This document shows, piece by piece, positions 8,919 to 16,251 of a stretch of DNA of 64,000 nucleotides (the stretch's first letter is position 1; every line of letters begins with the position of its first letter). Below the pieces are notes generated by a model, which was not told the DNA's origin, searched no databases, and saw nothing but the letters and a program-made list of their open reading frames with translations. A program made the translations under genes and the position numbers. Location of the stretch: assembly GCA_041659285.1 (NCBI GenBank), contig JBAZYO010000004.1, positions 310,001 through 374,000 on the forward strand. Direction: 5' to 3'. This DNA is from Vicinamibacterales bacterium (GTDB taxonomy: Bacteria; Acidobacteriota; Vicinamibacteria; Vicinamibacterales; UBA2999).

Positions 8919-10787
8919 ATGCCTTCGCGGATAATGAACGCCGCAGTGTTTTGGCAAACCACACTCCAGGCCGCGGCGCTCTTCGCCTCCACCGGGCTGT
9001 CGATTTCGGCCGTCGTCATGACGCGCACCCGGCGCGGCGTCCACGGCAGCGCGGCGTTCAGCTGGTTGATGATTGCGATCGCGCTATGGAGCTTCACGAG
9101 CGCGATGCACACGCTCGTGGACGACACCGGGGTGCGCATCCTGATTGCCAAGGTCCAATACCTCGGCGTTGCCCCGATCGGCGCACTGTGGCTGCTCTTC
9201 ACCAGCCACTATAGCCGGGCGTCGTGGCCGGACAACCGGGTGTTGCGCGCGGCGATCTGGATCGTCCCCGCGATCACTTTGGTGCTCGCTGCCACCAACG
9301 AATATCACCACGTGTACTGGGCCGCCATCACGGAGGTGGCCACGCCGCTCGGCACCCGCCTCGTCTACACCGGCGGGCCGTGGTACTGGGCGCACGTCGC
9401 CTATAGCTACCTGCTCATGGCTTTCGGCACGCTGATCCTGGCGCGCGGCCTGCGGCGGTTCCCGCCGCCGTACCGGCGGCAGACGGTGCTGATGATCACC
9501 GGCGCGCTGGTGCCGTGGCTCAGCAACCTCCTCTACCTCGCGCGCGTCCTCCCGGCCGCCGGGCCCGACCTCACGCCCATCGCCTTCACGGTGTCGGGCG
9601 CCTGCTTCAGCTGGGGCCTCTACCGCTACCGCCTGTTCGGGCTCGTGCCGGTGGCGCGCGACATGGTGGTCGACAGCATGGACGACGGCGTGCTGGTGCT
9701 CGACGCGCAGCGCCGCATCGTGGACATCAACGCCGCGGCCGAGCGCTACACCGGTTGCACGCTGTCCAGCCTGGGCCGTCCCGTGGACGAAGTGGTGTCG
9801 TGGTGGAACGCGGCGGTGGCCGACGACGGCCCGCTCACCGGCGGACAGCCCGCCATCGTCAAGGTCGAGCCTGGCCCGCGCTACTTCGAGGTGACGGTGA
9901 CGCCGGTGCGCGACGCCAAGCGCCACTTCACCGGCTGGCTGGTGGTCGTGCACGACATCTCGAGCCGCCGCCGCACCGAGGCCGAGCGCTACGCGTTCGA
10001 TCGCCGCCTGCAGGAACAGCAGAAATCCGAGAGCCTGATGGTGCTGGCCGGCGGCGTCGCGCACGACTTCAACAACCTGCTCACCGGCATCCTCGGCAAC
10101 GCCGAATTGCTGGCCATGCAGGCGCCGCACGATTCGAGCCAGCAGCGCGCCGCCGAGGCCATCCTGATCGGCGCGCAGCGCGCCGCCGACCTGGTGTCGA
10201 AGATGCTGGCCTACGCCGGCGGCGGCCGGGTCGTGGCCGAACGCGTCGACCTCGATGCGCTGGTCCGTGAAATGGTGGACCTGCTCGTCGCCTCGGTGGC
10301 CCGCGACTGCACGCTGACCTACCAGAGCCCGGGGCCGCTGCCGCTGGTCGAGACCGACCCCACGCACATCCGGCAGGTCGTGCTCAACCTCATTGTCAAT
10401 GCCACCGAAGCCGTGGACGAGCACGGCGTGGTCACGGTGGCAACCGGCGAGGAGATGCTCGACCGCGCCATGCTGAAGAACATGACGTTCGGCAACGACG
10501 TCACGCCCGGACGCTACGTGTTCATCGACGTGGTGGACAACGGCGTCGGCATGAGCGAGCACACGCTGGCGCGCATGTTCGATCCGTTCTATTCCACCAA
10601 GGACCAGGGCCGCGGCCTGGGGATGGCGGCCGTCCGCGGCATCGTGCGCAGCCACCAGGCCGCGCTCCGCGTCACCACCGCCGAAGGTCAGGGCACGCGC
10701 TTCCGGGTCTGGTTCCCGCTCGTCCCGTCCAGCCATTCGACCAGGGTGGCGAACGAATCGACGCGCGGGCAGTCAACCATCCCGTAA
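8919..10787 (+). CDS. Sensor histidine kinase with N-terminal multi-helix membrane region and PAS domain
   Basis: The product is 622 residues. About seven hydrophobic helices fill residues 10-220, resembling the histidine-kinase N-terminal 7TM region. A PAS domain follows (about 245-345: DSMDDGVLVLDAQRRIVDIN), then HisKA with phosphoacceptor His382 in GGVAHDFNNLL, and a HATPase_c domain with the N box VLNLIVNATEAV, G1 DNGVGM and G2 GRGLGMAAVRG. No receiver domain is attached and no response regulator is adjacent, so the partner is unknown. ATGs at 8919 and 8934 are both plausible starts; an in-frame ATG at 8844 is less so. The last 100 nt overlap the convergent HAD gene. Confidence 0.85.
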   Translation: MPSRIMNAAVFWQTTLQAAALFASTGLSISAVVMTRTRRGVHGSAAFSWLMIAIALWSFTSAMHTLVDDTGVRILIAKVQYLGVAPIGALWLLFTSHYSRASWPDNRVLRAAIWIVPAITLVLAATNEYHHVYWAAITEVATPLGTRLVYTGGPWYWAHVAYSYLLMAFGTLILARGLRRFPPPYRRQTVLMITGALVPWLSNLLYLARVLPAAGPDLTPIAFTVSGACFSWGLYRYRLFGLVPVARDMVVDSMDDGVLVLDAQRRIVDINAAAERYTGCTLSSLGRPVDEVVSWWNAAVADDGPLTGGQPAIVKVEPGPRYFEVTVTPVRDAKRHFTGWLVVVHDISSRRRTEAERYAFDRRLQEQQKSESLMVLAGGVAHDFNNLLTGILGNAELLAMQAPHDSSQQRAAEAILIGAQRAADLVSKMLAYAGGGRVVAERVDLDALVREMVDLLVASVARDCTLTYQSPGPLPLVETDPTHIRQVVLNLIVNATEAVDEHGVVTVATGEEMLDRAMLKNMTFGNDVTPGRYVFIDVVDNGVGMSEHTLARMFDPFYSTKDQGRGLGMAAVRGIVRSHQAALRVTTAEGQGTRFRVWFPLVPSSHSTRVANESTRGQSTIP

Positions 10788-11407
10788 AGTCCCGCCACGT
10801 CGAACAACACCGCCTCGCGCAGGCCGGCGCGGCGGGCGCCCACTACGTCCACGTGATACAGGTCGCCGACGTGAATGGTGCGCTCGGCGCTCGCCCGCGC
10901 CTGCTCGAGGGCGATCTGGAACAACCGCGGGTCCGGCTTCTCGACGCCCCACTCGTGTGAGTCCAGCACGTGATCGAACCAGCGCGTGAGATCCAGGCGA
11001 TCGAACAGGTGCTTGAGGCGGCCGTTGGCGTTCGACACCACCACCAGCCGCAGCCCGCGCGCCCGCAGCGCCGCCAGCGCCGGCACCACGTCCGGCTCGA
11101 CGTGTTCCCACAGATTCTCGACCTTGTGATACTCGCGCAGCTCGGCGAGCGCGGCGTCGGTGCCGGCGTTCTGTTCGACGCCGGCATGCCGCAGCACGAG
11201 GTTGAAATAGAGCCACCCTCGCGACCGGTCGTCGGTGGCGCCAATCACCGAGGCCTGATCCAGTTCGTGGGTCGCGCGCTGCTCGGCCGTGGCGAGCGCC
11301 GCCGCCGTCACGGTGGCGCCGTGACGGACCAGCGCGCCGGCCACGCGCGGCCACGAGGGATGACAGAGGACGCCGCCGGCGTCAAGGAACACGGTGTCGA
11401 TGGACAT
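10688..11407 (-). CDS. HAD superfamily (subfamily IA-like) hydrolase
   Basis: The 239-residue protein has the HAD motifs: nucleophile Asp9 in FLDAGGVL, motif II VVVSNANG, motif III Lys in GVEKPDPRLF, and motif IV HVGDLYHVDVVGA. The usual second Asp of motif I (DxD) is Gly here, so the general acid/base residue is missing. That is seen in some subfamily members of uncertain activity. The start was set at the ATG at 11407, directly before MSIDTVFLDAGG; an upstream ATG at 11443 would add 12 unconserved residues. The 3' 100 nt run antisense through the end of the sensor kinase gene. The substrate is unknown. Confidence 0.8.
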   Translation of the reverse strand: MSIDTVFLDAGGVLCHPSWPRVAGALVRHGATVTAAALATAEQRATHELDQASVIGATDDRSRGWLYFNLVLRHAGVEQNAGTDAALAELREYHKVENLWEHVEPDVVPALAALRARGLRLVVVSNANGRLKHLFDRLDLTRWFDHVLDSHEWGVEKPDPRLFQIALEQARASAERTIHVGDLYHVDVVGARRAGLREAVLFDVAGLYGMVDCPRVDSFATLVEWLDGTSGNQTRKRVP

Positions 11408-11426
11408 CAGCTGCGATCTTAGCGGA

Positions 11427-11432
11427 TATAAT
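11427..11432 (+). promoter_or_regulatory. Consensus -10 box TATAAT before a TonB receptor
   Basis: A perfect TATAAT lies 47 nt upstream of the TonB receptor ATG, in the short gap behind the divergent HAD gene. No good -35 is at 17 nt; TGGACA at 11401-11406 gives a 20-nt spacer. Confidence 0.4.
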
Positions 11433-11479
11433 CGCGACAGCATGCCGGACGCGGTCCGCCGCCAACGCTGACACAGGTG

Positions 11480-13663
11480 ATGTTCACTCGCGCTCTTGTT
11501 CTTCTCGCCATCCTGGCCTTTCCAACCTCAGCGTTCGCCCTCAAGGGCCGCGTCGTCGATCAACAGGGCCAGCCGGTGGCCAACGCCACGGTGTCGATCC
11601 TGGGCCGTCCCGGCGAGGCCATCACCGACGCCGACGGCCGCTTCGAGTGGCAGCCCGATCCGCCGACGCCGTTTGAAGTGCTGATCATCGACAAGGCCGG
11701 CAACTACGCGCGGCCGGTGATGATCGAGCGGCTCGAGGCCGGACAGGAACTCACGGTCACGATCCAACCGCTGCTGAGCGAGTCGGTGACGGTGTCCGGA
11801 TCGGCGCCGAGCATCGAGGCCACCCCCGGTGCGGCGACCACGAGCATCAGCGGGCGCGATGTGACGGCGCGCCAGCCCACCAACCTGATGCAGGCGATCG
11901 AGAACGTCGCCGGCGTCAACCAGGTCTCTGAAGGCCAGGCCGCCGTCCCGGCGATTCGCGGACTGGCGCGCGGCCGCACGCTGATCCTGATCGACGGCGC
12001 CCGCGTCAGCTCGGAGCGCCGCGTCGGCGCCGGCGCGACGTTCCTGGATCCCTCGCTGATCGAAGGCGTGGATGTGGCGCGCGGACCCGGGTCGGTGGCG
12101 TACGGGTCCGACGCGTTCGGCGGCGTGATCTCGGTGCGCACGCGACGCGTCGCGCCCGGCTCGCCGTGGGCCGCGCAGTTCTCGGGGACCCTCGGCGCCG
12201 GCGTGCCTGAGCGCCGCGGCTCGGTCGAGATTTCCAAGGGCCTGGCCGAGGGCGGGTTGCTGATTGCGGCGCACTCGCGGCAGGCCGACGATTGGCACGG
12301 TCCGGCGGCGACGGTCTTCAACTCCGGATTCGCGGACCACGGCGTCATGGTCCGCGCCGAGCACAAGGCCGGCGCCGGCGTCTTCAGCGCCGGCTGGCAA
12401 AGCGACTTCGGCCGCGACATCGAGCGCCCGCGCAACAACTCCCGGACCGTGCGCTTCTTCTATCCGACCGAAGACTCGCATCGCTTCACGACCGGCTACG
12501 AAGCGCGCGAGGCCGCCGGCTTCCAGCGGCTCGGCGTCACCGGCTTCATGGGCAGCTACGCGCAGGTCACCGACCAGGACCGGTTCGCGACCGCCACGAA
12601 CGGTCGCGTCATCGAGCGGGCCGAGGTGTCGGCCAAGGATTTCCAGGTGCGCGGGTTTGGCGAACGCCTGATTGGCAAGTCGCGCCTCGAGGTGGGCCTT
12701 GATGTGAACGGCCGCGTCGGCCTGCACGCGGTCGATGACCTGATCACCCATGACCTGGCGGGAACCGTCGTCAGCACGCGTCCCAACGTCTCGGTGGATT
12801 CCGCCGGCCGCACCGACACCGGCGCGTATGTGTCGATCGACTCGGCCGTGGCGGCCAGGCTGGTGCTGGGCGCCGGCGCTCGCGCCGACTACGTCACCAC
12901 CCGGAATGAAGGCGGCTACTTCGGCGATCGGTCCACCGGGAACGGCGCCTTCTCGGGTTTCGCCTCGGCCACCCTCGGCAGCTTCAAGGGCTTCAGCCTG
13001 ACCGGCCAGATCGCGCGGGGCTTCCGCGATCCGGTGCTGTCGGATCGCTACTATCGCGGACCGACGGGACGCGGCTTCATCACCGGCAATCCCGACCTCG
13101 ACCCGGAGACGAGCATCCAGGGCGACGTCGCGCTGCGCTACCTGGCGCCGCGCTTCCGAGTGGCCGCCTTCTACTACGAGTACCGCATCCACGACCTGAT
13201 TGAGCGCTACTCGACGGCCACCGATTTCTTCTTCTTCCGCAACCGCGGCACGGCGCGCATTCGCGGCTTCGAGATCGAAGGCCAGGCCGACCTCGGCGCC
13301 GGCGTGACACTGGAGCTGGCGACACAGGTGGCCGAAGGCCGCGCGCTCGACGACCACGCCTACCTCGATGACATCTCGCCGGTGAACCTGTCGGCTGTGC
13401 TGCGCAAGCAGTTCGGCGAGCGGGGGTTTGGCCAGGTGCGGGCGGCTTACTTCTCGGACGATGATCACTTTGGACCGACGGAGAGGGCGGTGCCCGGCTA
13501 CACGCTGATCGACGCCGCCGGCGGCGTGAAAGTGGCGAAGCCGCTCGAGTTGCGCATCCAGGCGCGCAACCTCCTCAACCAGGAGTATTACGCGAGCCAG
13601 GACGTGCGCACGGTGTTCGCGCCCGGCCGCTCGGCGTCGCTGGTCGCCACGGTGAAGTTCTGA
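11480..13663 (+). CDS. TonB-dependent outer-membrane receptor with N-terminal carboxypeptidase-regulatory domain
   Basis: The product is 727 residues. A signal peptide (about 1-20) precedes a CarboxypepD_reg beta-sandwich (about 22-100: LKGRVVDQQGQPVANATV), a plug domain (about 115-230) with RTLILIDGARV and the GPGSVAYGSDAFGGVI signature, and a long beta-barrel. It ends with the TonB C-terminal box ARNLLNQEYYAS and a final aromatic residue (VATVKF). It imports an unidentified siderophore, vitamin or glycan through the outer membrane using TonB energy. A GTG at 11477 overlaps the ATG at 11480, which I prefer. No transporter or regulator is adjacent, and a REP-like element follows 7 nt after the stop. 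Confidence 0.9.
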   Translation: MFTRALVLLAILAFPTSAFALKGRVVDQQGQPVANATVSILGRPGEAITDADGRFEWQPDPPTPFEVLIIDKAGNYARPVMIERLEAGQELTVTIQPLLSESVTVSGSAPSIEATPGAATTSISGRDVTARQPTNLMQAIENVAGVNQVSEGQAAVPAIRGLARGRTLILIDGARVSSERRVGAGATFLDPSLIEGVDVARGPGSVAYGSDAFGGVISVRTRRVAPGSPWAAQFSGTLGAGVPERRGSVEISKGLAEGGLLIAAHSRQADDWHGPAATVFNSGFADHGVMVRAEHKAGAGVFSAGWQSDFGRDIERPRNNSRTVRFFYPTEDSHRFTTGYEAREAAGFQRLGVTGFMGSYAQVTDQDRFATATNGRVIERAEVSAKDFQVRGFGERLIGKSRLEVGLDVNGRVGLHAVDDLITHDLAGTVVSTRPNVSVDSAGRTDTGAYVSIDSAVAARLVLGAGARADYVTTRNEGGYFGDRSTGNGAFSGFASATLGSFKGFSLTGQIARGFRDPVLSDRYYRGPTGRGFITGNPDLDPETSIQGDVALRYLAPRFRVAAFYYEYRIHDLIERYSTATDFFFFRNRGTARIRGFEIEGQADLGAGVTLELATQVAEGRALDDHAYLDDISPVNLSAVLRKQFGERGFGQVRAAYFSDDDHFGPTERAVPGYTLIDAAGGVKVAKPLELRIQARNLLNQEYYASQDVRTVFAPGRSASLVATVKF

Positions 13664-13670
13664 GCTCAAG

Positions 13671-13739
13671 GTCCGGCTAAAGCCGGACACTACATCAATG
13701 TGGCTGGTATTCTGATGTAGCCTCCGGCTTTAGCCGGAG
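13671..13739. repeat. REP-like inverted pair (BIME-like)
   Basis: Two 18-bp palindromes, GTCCGGCTAAAGCCGGAC (13671-13688) and CTCCGGCTTTAGCCGGAG (13722-13739), are arranged head to head. Their inner flanks are inverted copies of each other (CTACATCA at 13690-13697 and TGATGTAG at 13713-13720). It is the same family as 7881-7967 and 34206-34228. Confidence 0.9.
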
Positions 13740-13787
13740 CCCTTCGATAATCACGGGTGCGTGATCAGCGGCGTCGAGCTCACTCAC

Positions 13788-13864
13788 AAATCACCAGACC
13801 AGATCACCAAATCACCAAATCACCAGACCAGATCACCAGATCACGAGGTCACCAGATCACGAGA
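13788..13864. repeat. Degenerate GATCACCA-type simple repeat
   Basis: Short units of the form ATCACCA/GATCACCAG are repeated about ten times with variation. The stop codon of the Tat-signal gene on the minus strand (13857-13859) lies inside the array. The complementary motif (TGGTGATTTGGTGATCT) recurs at 16252-16345. Units are too short and variable for CRISPR. Confidence 0.8.
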
Positions 13865-14849
13865 TTCCCAAAGTCCGTTGCCAGTCGCGGCTGTTCGCGA
13901 TCGGCACCCGGCTCCGGATCGACGCCGCGTAGCGGACCGTTGATTCGTACAGGCTCCAGACCTGCTGCTGCGCGTCGGACGACAGCAGCGGCGATTTCAG
14001 CGCCGTGTTCCACGGCGGGCCTTGCCGCGCCCCCTTCGCCAGGTAGACCGTCGTCCACGCCGAGTCTTCGGCGAAGAAGTCGTTGTCGTGCATCTTGACG
14101 CCGACCACGAACGGCGCCCGGCCGCCGGCCGCGGTGGGTGCCGCCGCGATGGCTTCGTCGAGGACCTCGGTGGCGCCGCGGCCCACGTGCTCGAACAGCT
14201 TGAGGTCGTAGTGTTCGGGGCGCACGTAGAGGCCGTTGCGGGTGTCGCCCAGGTTGGCGGCGCGCCCGTGCACCACGCCAAACTGCGCGCCCAGCTGCAA
14301 CAGCACGGCGTCCGCGGATGCCTGCAGCGTGGCGCCGTCCACCAGGATGCCGACCGAGGGCGGCGCGTAGCCGGCCAGGCTCGCGAGCTTCGCGTATCCG
14401 CCCGCGGCCGTGGTGGGCTGGCCGGTGGTCAGGTCGAGGCCATGCGTTTCGTAGGTGTAGATCGTCGAGCGCTGCTGGTCGCTGGACATGCTGCTCATGC
14501 CGAGCCAGTCGAAGCTGGTGTGGTACGGCAGCGGCGGGCGGCCGTGATAGCCGAGGCACACCACGTGCGACGTGAACAGCCGCCGCAGCAGGTCCATGTA
14601 CTGCGCCTCGTAGAGGTCGACCATCGTAGTGGTCAGCGAGATGTCGATCGGCACGCCCAGCGACTCGTGCAGGTCGATGACCCGCCAGACCAGCTCGGCC
14701 GACTGCTGGGGATAGGCGAAGTCCTGCGTGTTGAGCGCGAAGAAGTTGTAGACCTGTGAGGATTGCGCCCGGAGGGTGGCGGCACCAGGAAGGCAGGCTC
14801 CGGCCGCGGCGATCGCGGCGGTCTGGAAGAATTGTCGGCGCGTCACCAT
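13857..14849 (-). CDS. Tat-exported protein of unknown function
   Basis: The 330-residue protein begins with a twin-arginine signal (VTRRQFFQTAAIAAAG, cleavage near residue 30). The mature part has alternating strand/helix character: 'YNFFALNTQDFAYPQQS' near residue 35, 'IDLHESLGVPIDISLTT' near 60, and 'VVCLGYHGRPPLPYH' near 95. This recalls the TIM-barrel-like polysaccharide deacetylase fold, but I do not see the full NodB metal motifs, so no enzyme name is given. The stop codon lies inside a simple repeat. It precedes the queD-like gene's 3' end on the same strand order, with a 62-nt gap. Confidence 0.7.
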   Translation of the reverse strand: MVTRRQFFQTAAIAAAGACLPGAATLRAQSSQVYNFFALNTQDFAYPQQSAELVWRVIDLHESLGVPIDISLTTTMVDLYEAQYMDLLRRLFTSHVVCLGYHGRPPLPYHTSFDWLGMSSMSSDQQRSTIYTYETHGLDLTTGQPTTAAGGYAKLASLAGYAPPSVGILVDGATLQASADAVLLQLGAQFGVVHGRAANLGDTRNGLYVRPEHYDLKLFEHVGRGATEVLDEAIAAAPTAAGGRAPFVVGVKMHDNDFFAEDSAWTTVYLAKGARQGPPWNTALKSPLLSSDAQQQVWSLYESTVRYAASIRSRVPIANSRDWQRTLGIS

Positions 14850-14911
14850 GCTCTGCCCTCCTGCCTGGGTTAGACCGGGCGGAGCGGCGGAGGTTTAGTG
14901 CGCGGGCGTGC

Positions 14912-15349
14912 TCAGATCGTGACGGTCTTTTCGACCATGAAGATGTTGTTCTCGGTCTCCTGGATGGTCACTTCAATCGTGTAGCGCACGCCCCGGCCTG
15001 GGTACTGCTTCCGGATCAGGTCGGTGACGCCGTCGAACACGTAGTGGGCGACGTTCTCCACGCTCGGGCCCTTACCCTTCAGCATCACGACGCCCTCGGG
15101 CTCGAACAGCTCGGAGTCCAGGAAGGTCGCGTCCTGTTCGGTGACCAGCATCTTGTGGTCCATGAAGCGCATCACGTTCTTGAGGTCGCCGAAGTCGATC
15201 GACATGTCGAGGTCGTCGCGCGGGAACTCCTCGGCCGAGACCATCACCTTCCCCTGCCAGGTATGCCCGTGCACCCACTTGCACTTGCCCGGGTAGCCAA
15301 GCTGGCGGTGGCCGGTGTGGAACTTGGTGGTGACGATGATTTTTTCCAT
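14912..15349 (-). CDS. queD: 6-carboxytetrahydropterin / 6-pyruvoyl-tetrahydropterin synthase family protein (QueD-like)
   Basis: The 145-residue protein has the PTPS fold signature: a first zinc His in KFHTGHRQLG (about 9-18), then GKCKWVHGHTW (about 22-32), which supplies the catalytic-type Cys and the two other zinc His. The acidic C-terminal 'VTIQETENN' segment provides the pterin-anchoring Glu. QueD makes 6-carboxytetrahydropterin for queuosine and other deazapurines. No other queuosine gene is in the window, so a different pterin substrate is possible. The frame is open to 15454, but the ATG at 15349 fits the family N-terminus. A TATAAT on the minus strand (15365-15360) sits 10 nt upstream of it. 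Confidence 0.82.
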   Translation of the reverse strand: MEKIIVTTKFHTGHRQLGYPGKCKWVHGHTWQGKVMVSAEEFPRDDLDMSIDFGDLKNVMRFMDHKMLVTEQDATFLDSELFEPEGVVMLKGKGPSVENVAHYVFDGVTDLIRKQYPGRGVRYTIEVTIQETENNIFMVEKTVTI

Positions 15350-15359
15350 GGCTGATTCG

Positions 15360-15367
15360 ATTATAGA
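15360..15367. promoter_or_regulatory. Overlapping divergent -10 boxes in a 26-nt gap
   Basis: The gap between two divergent start codons (15350-15375) contains TATAAT read on the minus strand (15365-15360), 10 nt before the queD-like ATG. TATAGA is read on the plus strand (15362-15367), 8 nt before the ATG at 15376. Both transcripts would be nearly leaderless and could not be initiated together. Confidence 0.5.
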
Positions 15368-15375
15368 CTTCCGCC

Positions 15376-16251
15376 ATGCGCCGGGTCTGCGCCGGGGTTC
15401 TGGTCGCCATCGCGGTGGCGTCGCTGGCGGCCGGCCAGGACGCGGAACCATCACTCGAGGTGGTGCTGGCGCGCGCCGCCGCCTACGTCACCAGCTACCA
15501 GGCCGGTCTGGCCGGCATTGTCGCGGAAGAGCACTACCGGCAGAACGTGCTCGGCACCCAGCGCCGCGGCGGGACGCAATTGCGGGAGTTCCGGGATCTG
15601 CGGTCGGACCTGCTGCTGGTCAAGCCCGGCAGCGACGGCGGCTGGCTCCAGTTCCGGGATGTGTTCGAGGTGGACCGCAAGCCGATTCGCGATCGCGACG
15701 AGCGGCTCTACAAGCTGTTTGTCGGCGCCTCAGCCGACCGCAACGCGCAAGCCGAAGCCATCCAGACCGAAAGCTCACGCTACAACATCGGCCCGATCAG
15801 GCGGACCATCAACATGCCGATGCTGGCGTTGTTGCTGTTCGACCGCGGCAATCAGCCGCGGTTCACCTACGCCAGGGCCAAAGCCGGCAACGTCAAGCGG
15901 TTTGCCGCGCTCGCGGCGGAGACCGACGTGTGGCTGATCGAGTACCGCGAAACGCAAGGCGGCACGGTGGTGCGAGGCGCCGACGACAAGGACATCCCGT
16001 CGCACGGCCGCGTCTGGATCGACGGCCGGACGGGCCGCTTCCTGCGGACCGAGCTGATCAGCGAAGACACCGAGGTGCGCGCGCTGATCGACGTGTCGTA
16101 CCGGGCCGAAGCGGGACTCGAACTGCTGGTGCCCTCCGAGATGCGCGAAACCTACGAGCTGAAACGAACCCTGGCCCGCATCGACGGGCGCGCGACCTAC
16201 GGCCGCTTCCGCCAGTTCACGGTCACGACTACGGAGAAACCGAAGGGATGA
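15376..16251 (+). CDS. Secreted protein of unknown function
   Basis: This 291-residue protein has a signal peptide (about 1-20, ending SLAAGQ) and no further membrane segment. The mature part reads like an acidobacterial secreted protein with conserved 'VVAEEHYRQNVLGTQRR'-like and 'LRSDLLLVKPGSDGGWLQFRD' segments and a C-terminal region rich in beta strands (GRVWIDGRTGRFLRTEL). That region resembles the outer-membrane lipoprotein-carrier fold, an impression only. I do not recognise a catalytic motif. It is divergent from the queD-like gene by 26 nt, and its 3' end overlaps the convergent acyltransferase by 23 nt. A simple repeat starts right after its stop. Confidence 0.75.
   Translation: MRRVCAGVLVAIAVASLAAGQDAEPSLEVVLARAAAYVTSYQAGLAGIVAEEHYRQNVLGTQRRGGTQLREFRDLRSDLLLVKPGSDGGWLQFRDVFEVDRKPIRDRDERLYKLFVGASADRNAQAEAIQTESSRYNIGPIRRTINMPMLALLLFDRGNQPRFTYARAKAGNVKRFAALAAETDVWLIEYRETQGGTVVRGADDKDIPSHGRVWIDGRTGRFLRTELISEDTEVRALIDVSYRAEAGLELLVPSEMRETYELKRTLARIDGRATYGRFRQFTVTTTEKPKG

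Noticed and set aside
9084..10736. 550-codon minus-strand frame
   Set aside because: It mirrors the sensor kinase coding strand; composition is His/Arg/Asp/Val-heavy with no recognisable motif.
11528..13690. 720-codon minus-strand frame
   Set aside because: Antisense shadow of the TonB receptor caused by the high G+C content.
13788..13864. CRISPR-like repetition
   Set aside because: Units are only 7-10 nt, variable and without constant spacers, and no cas gene is nearby.
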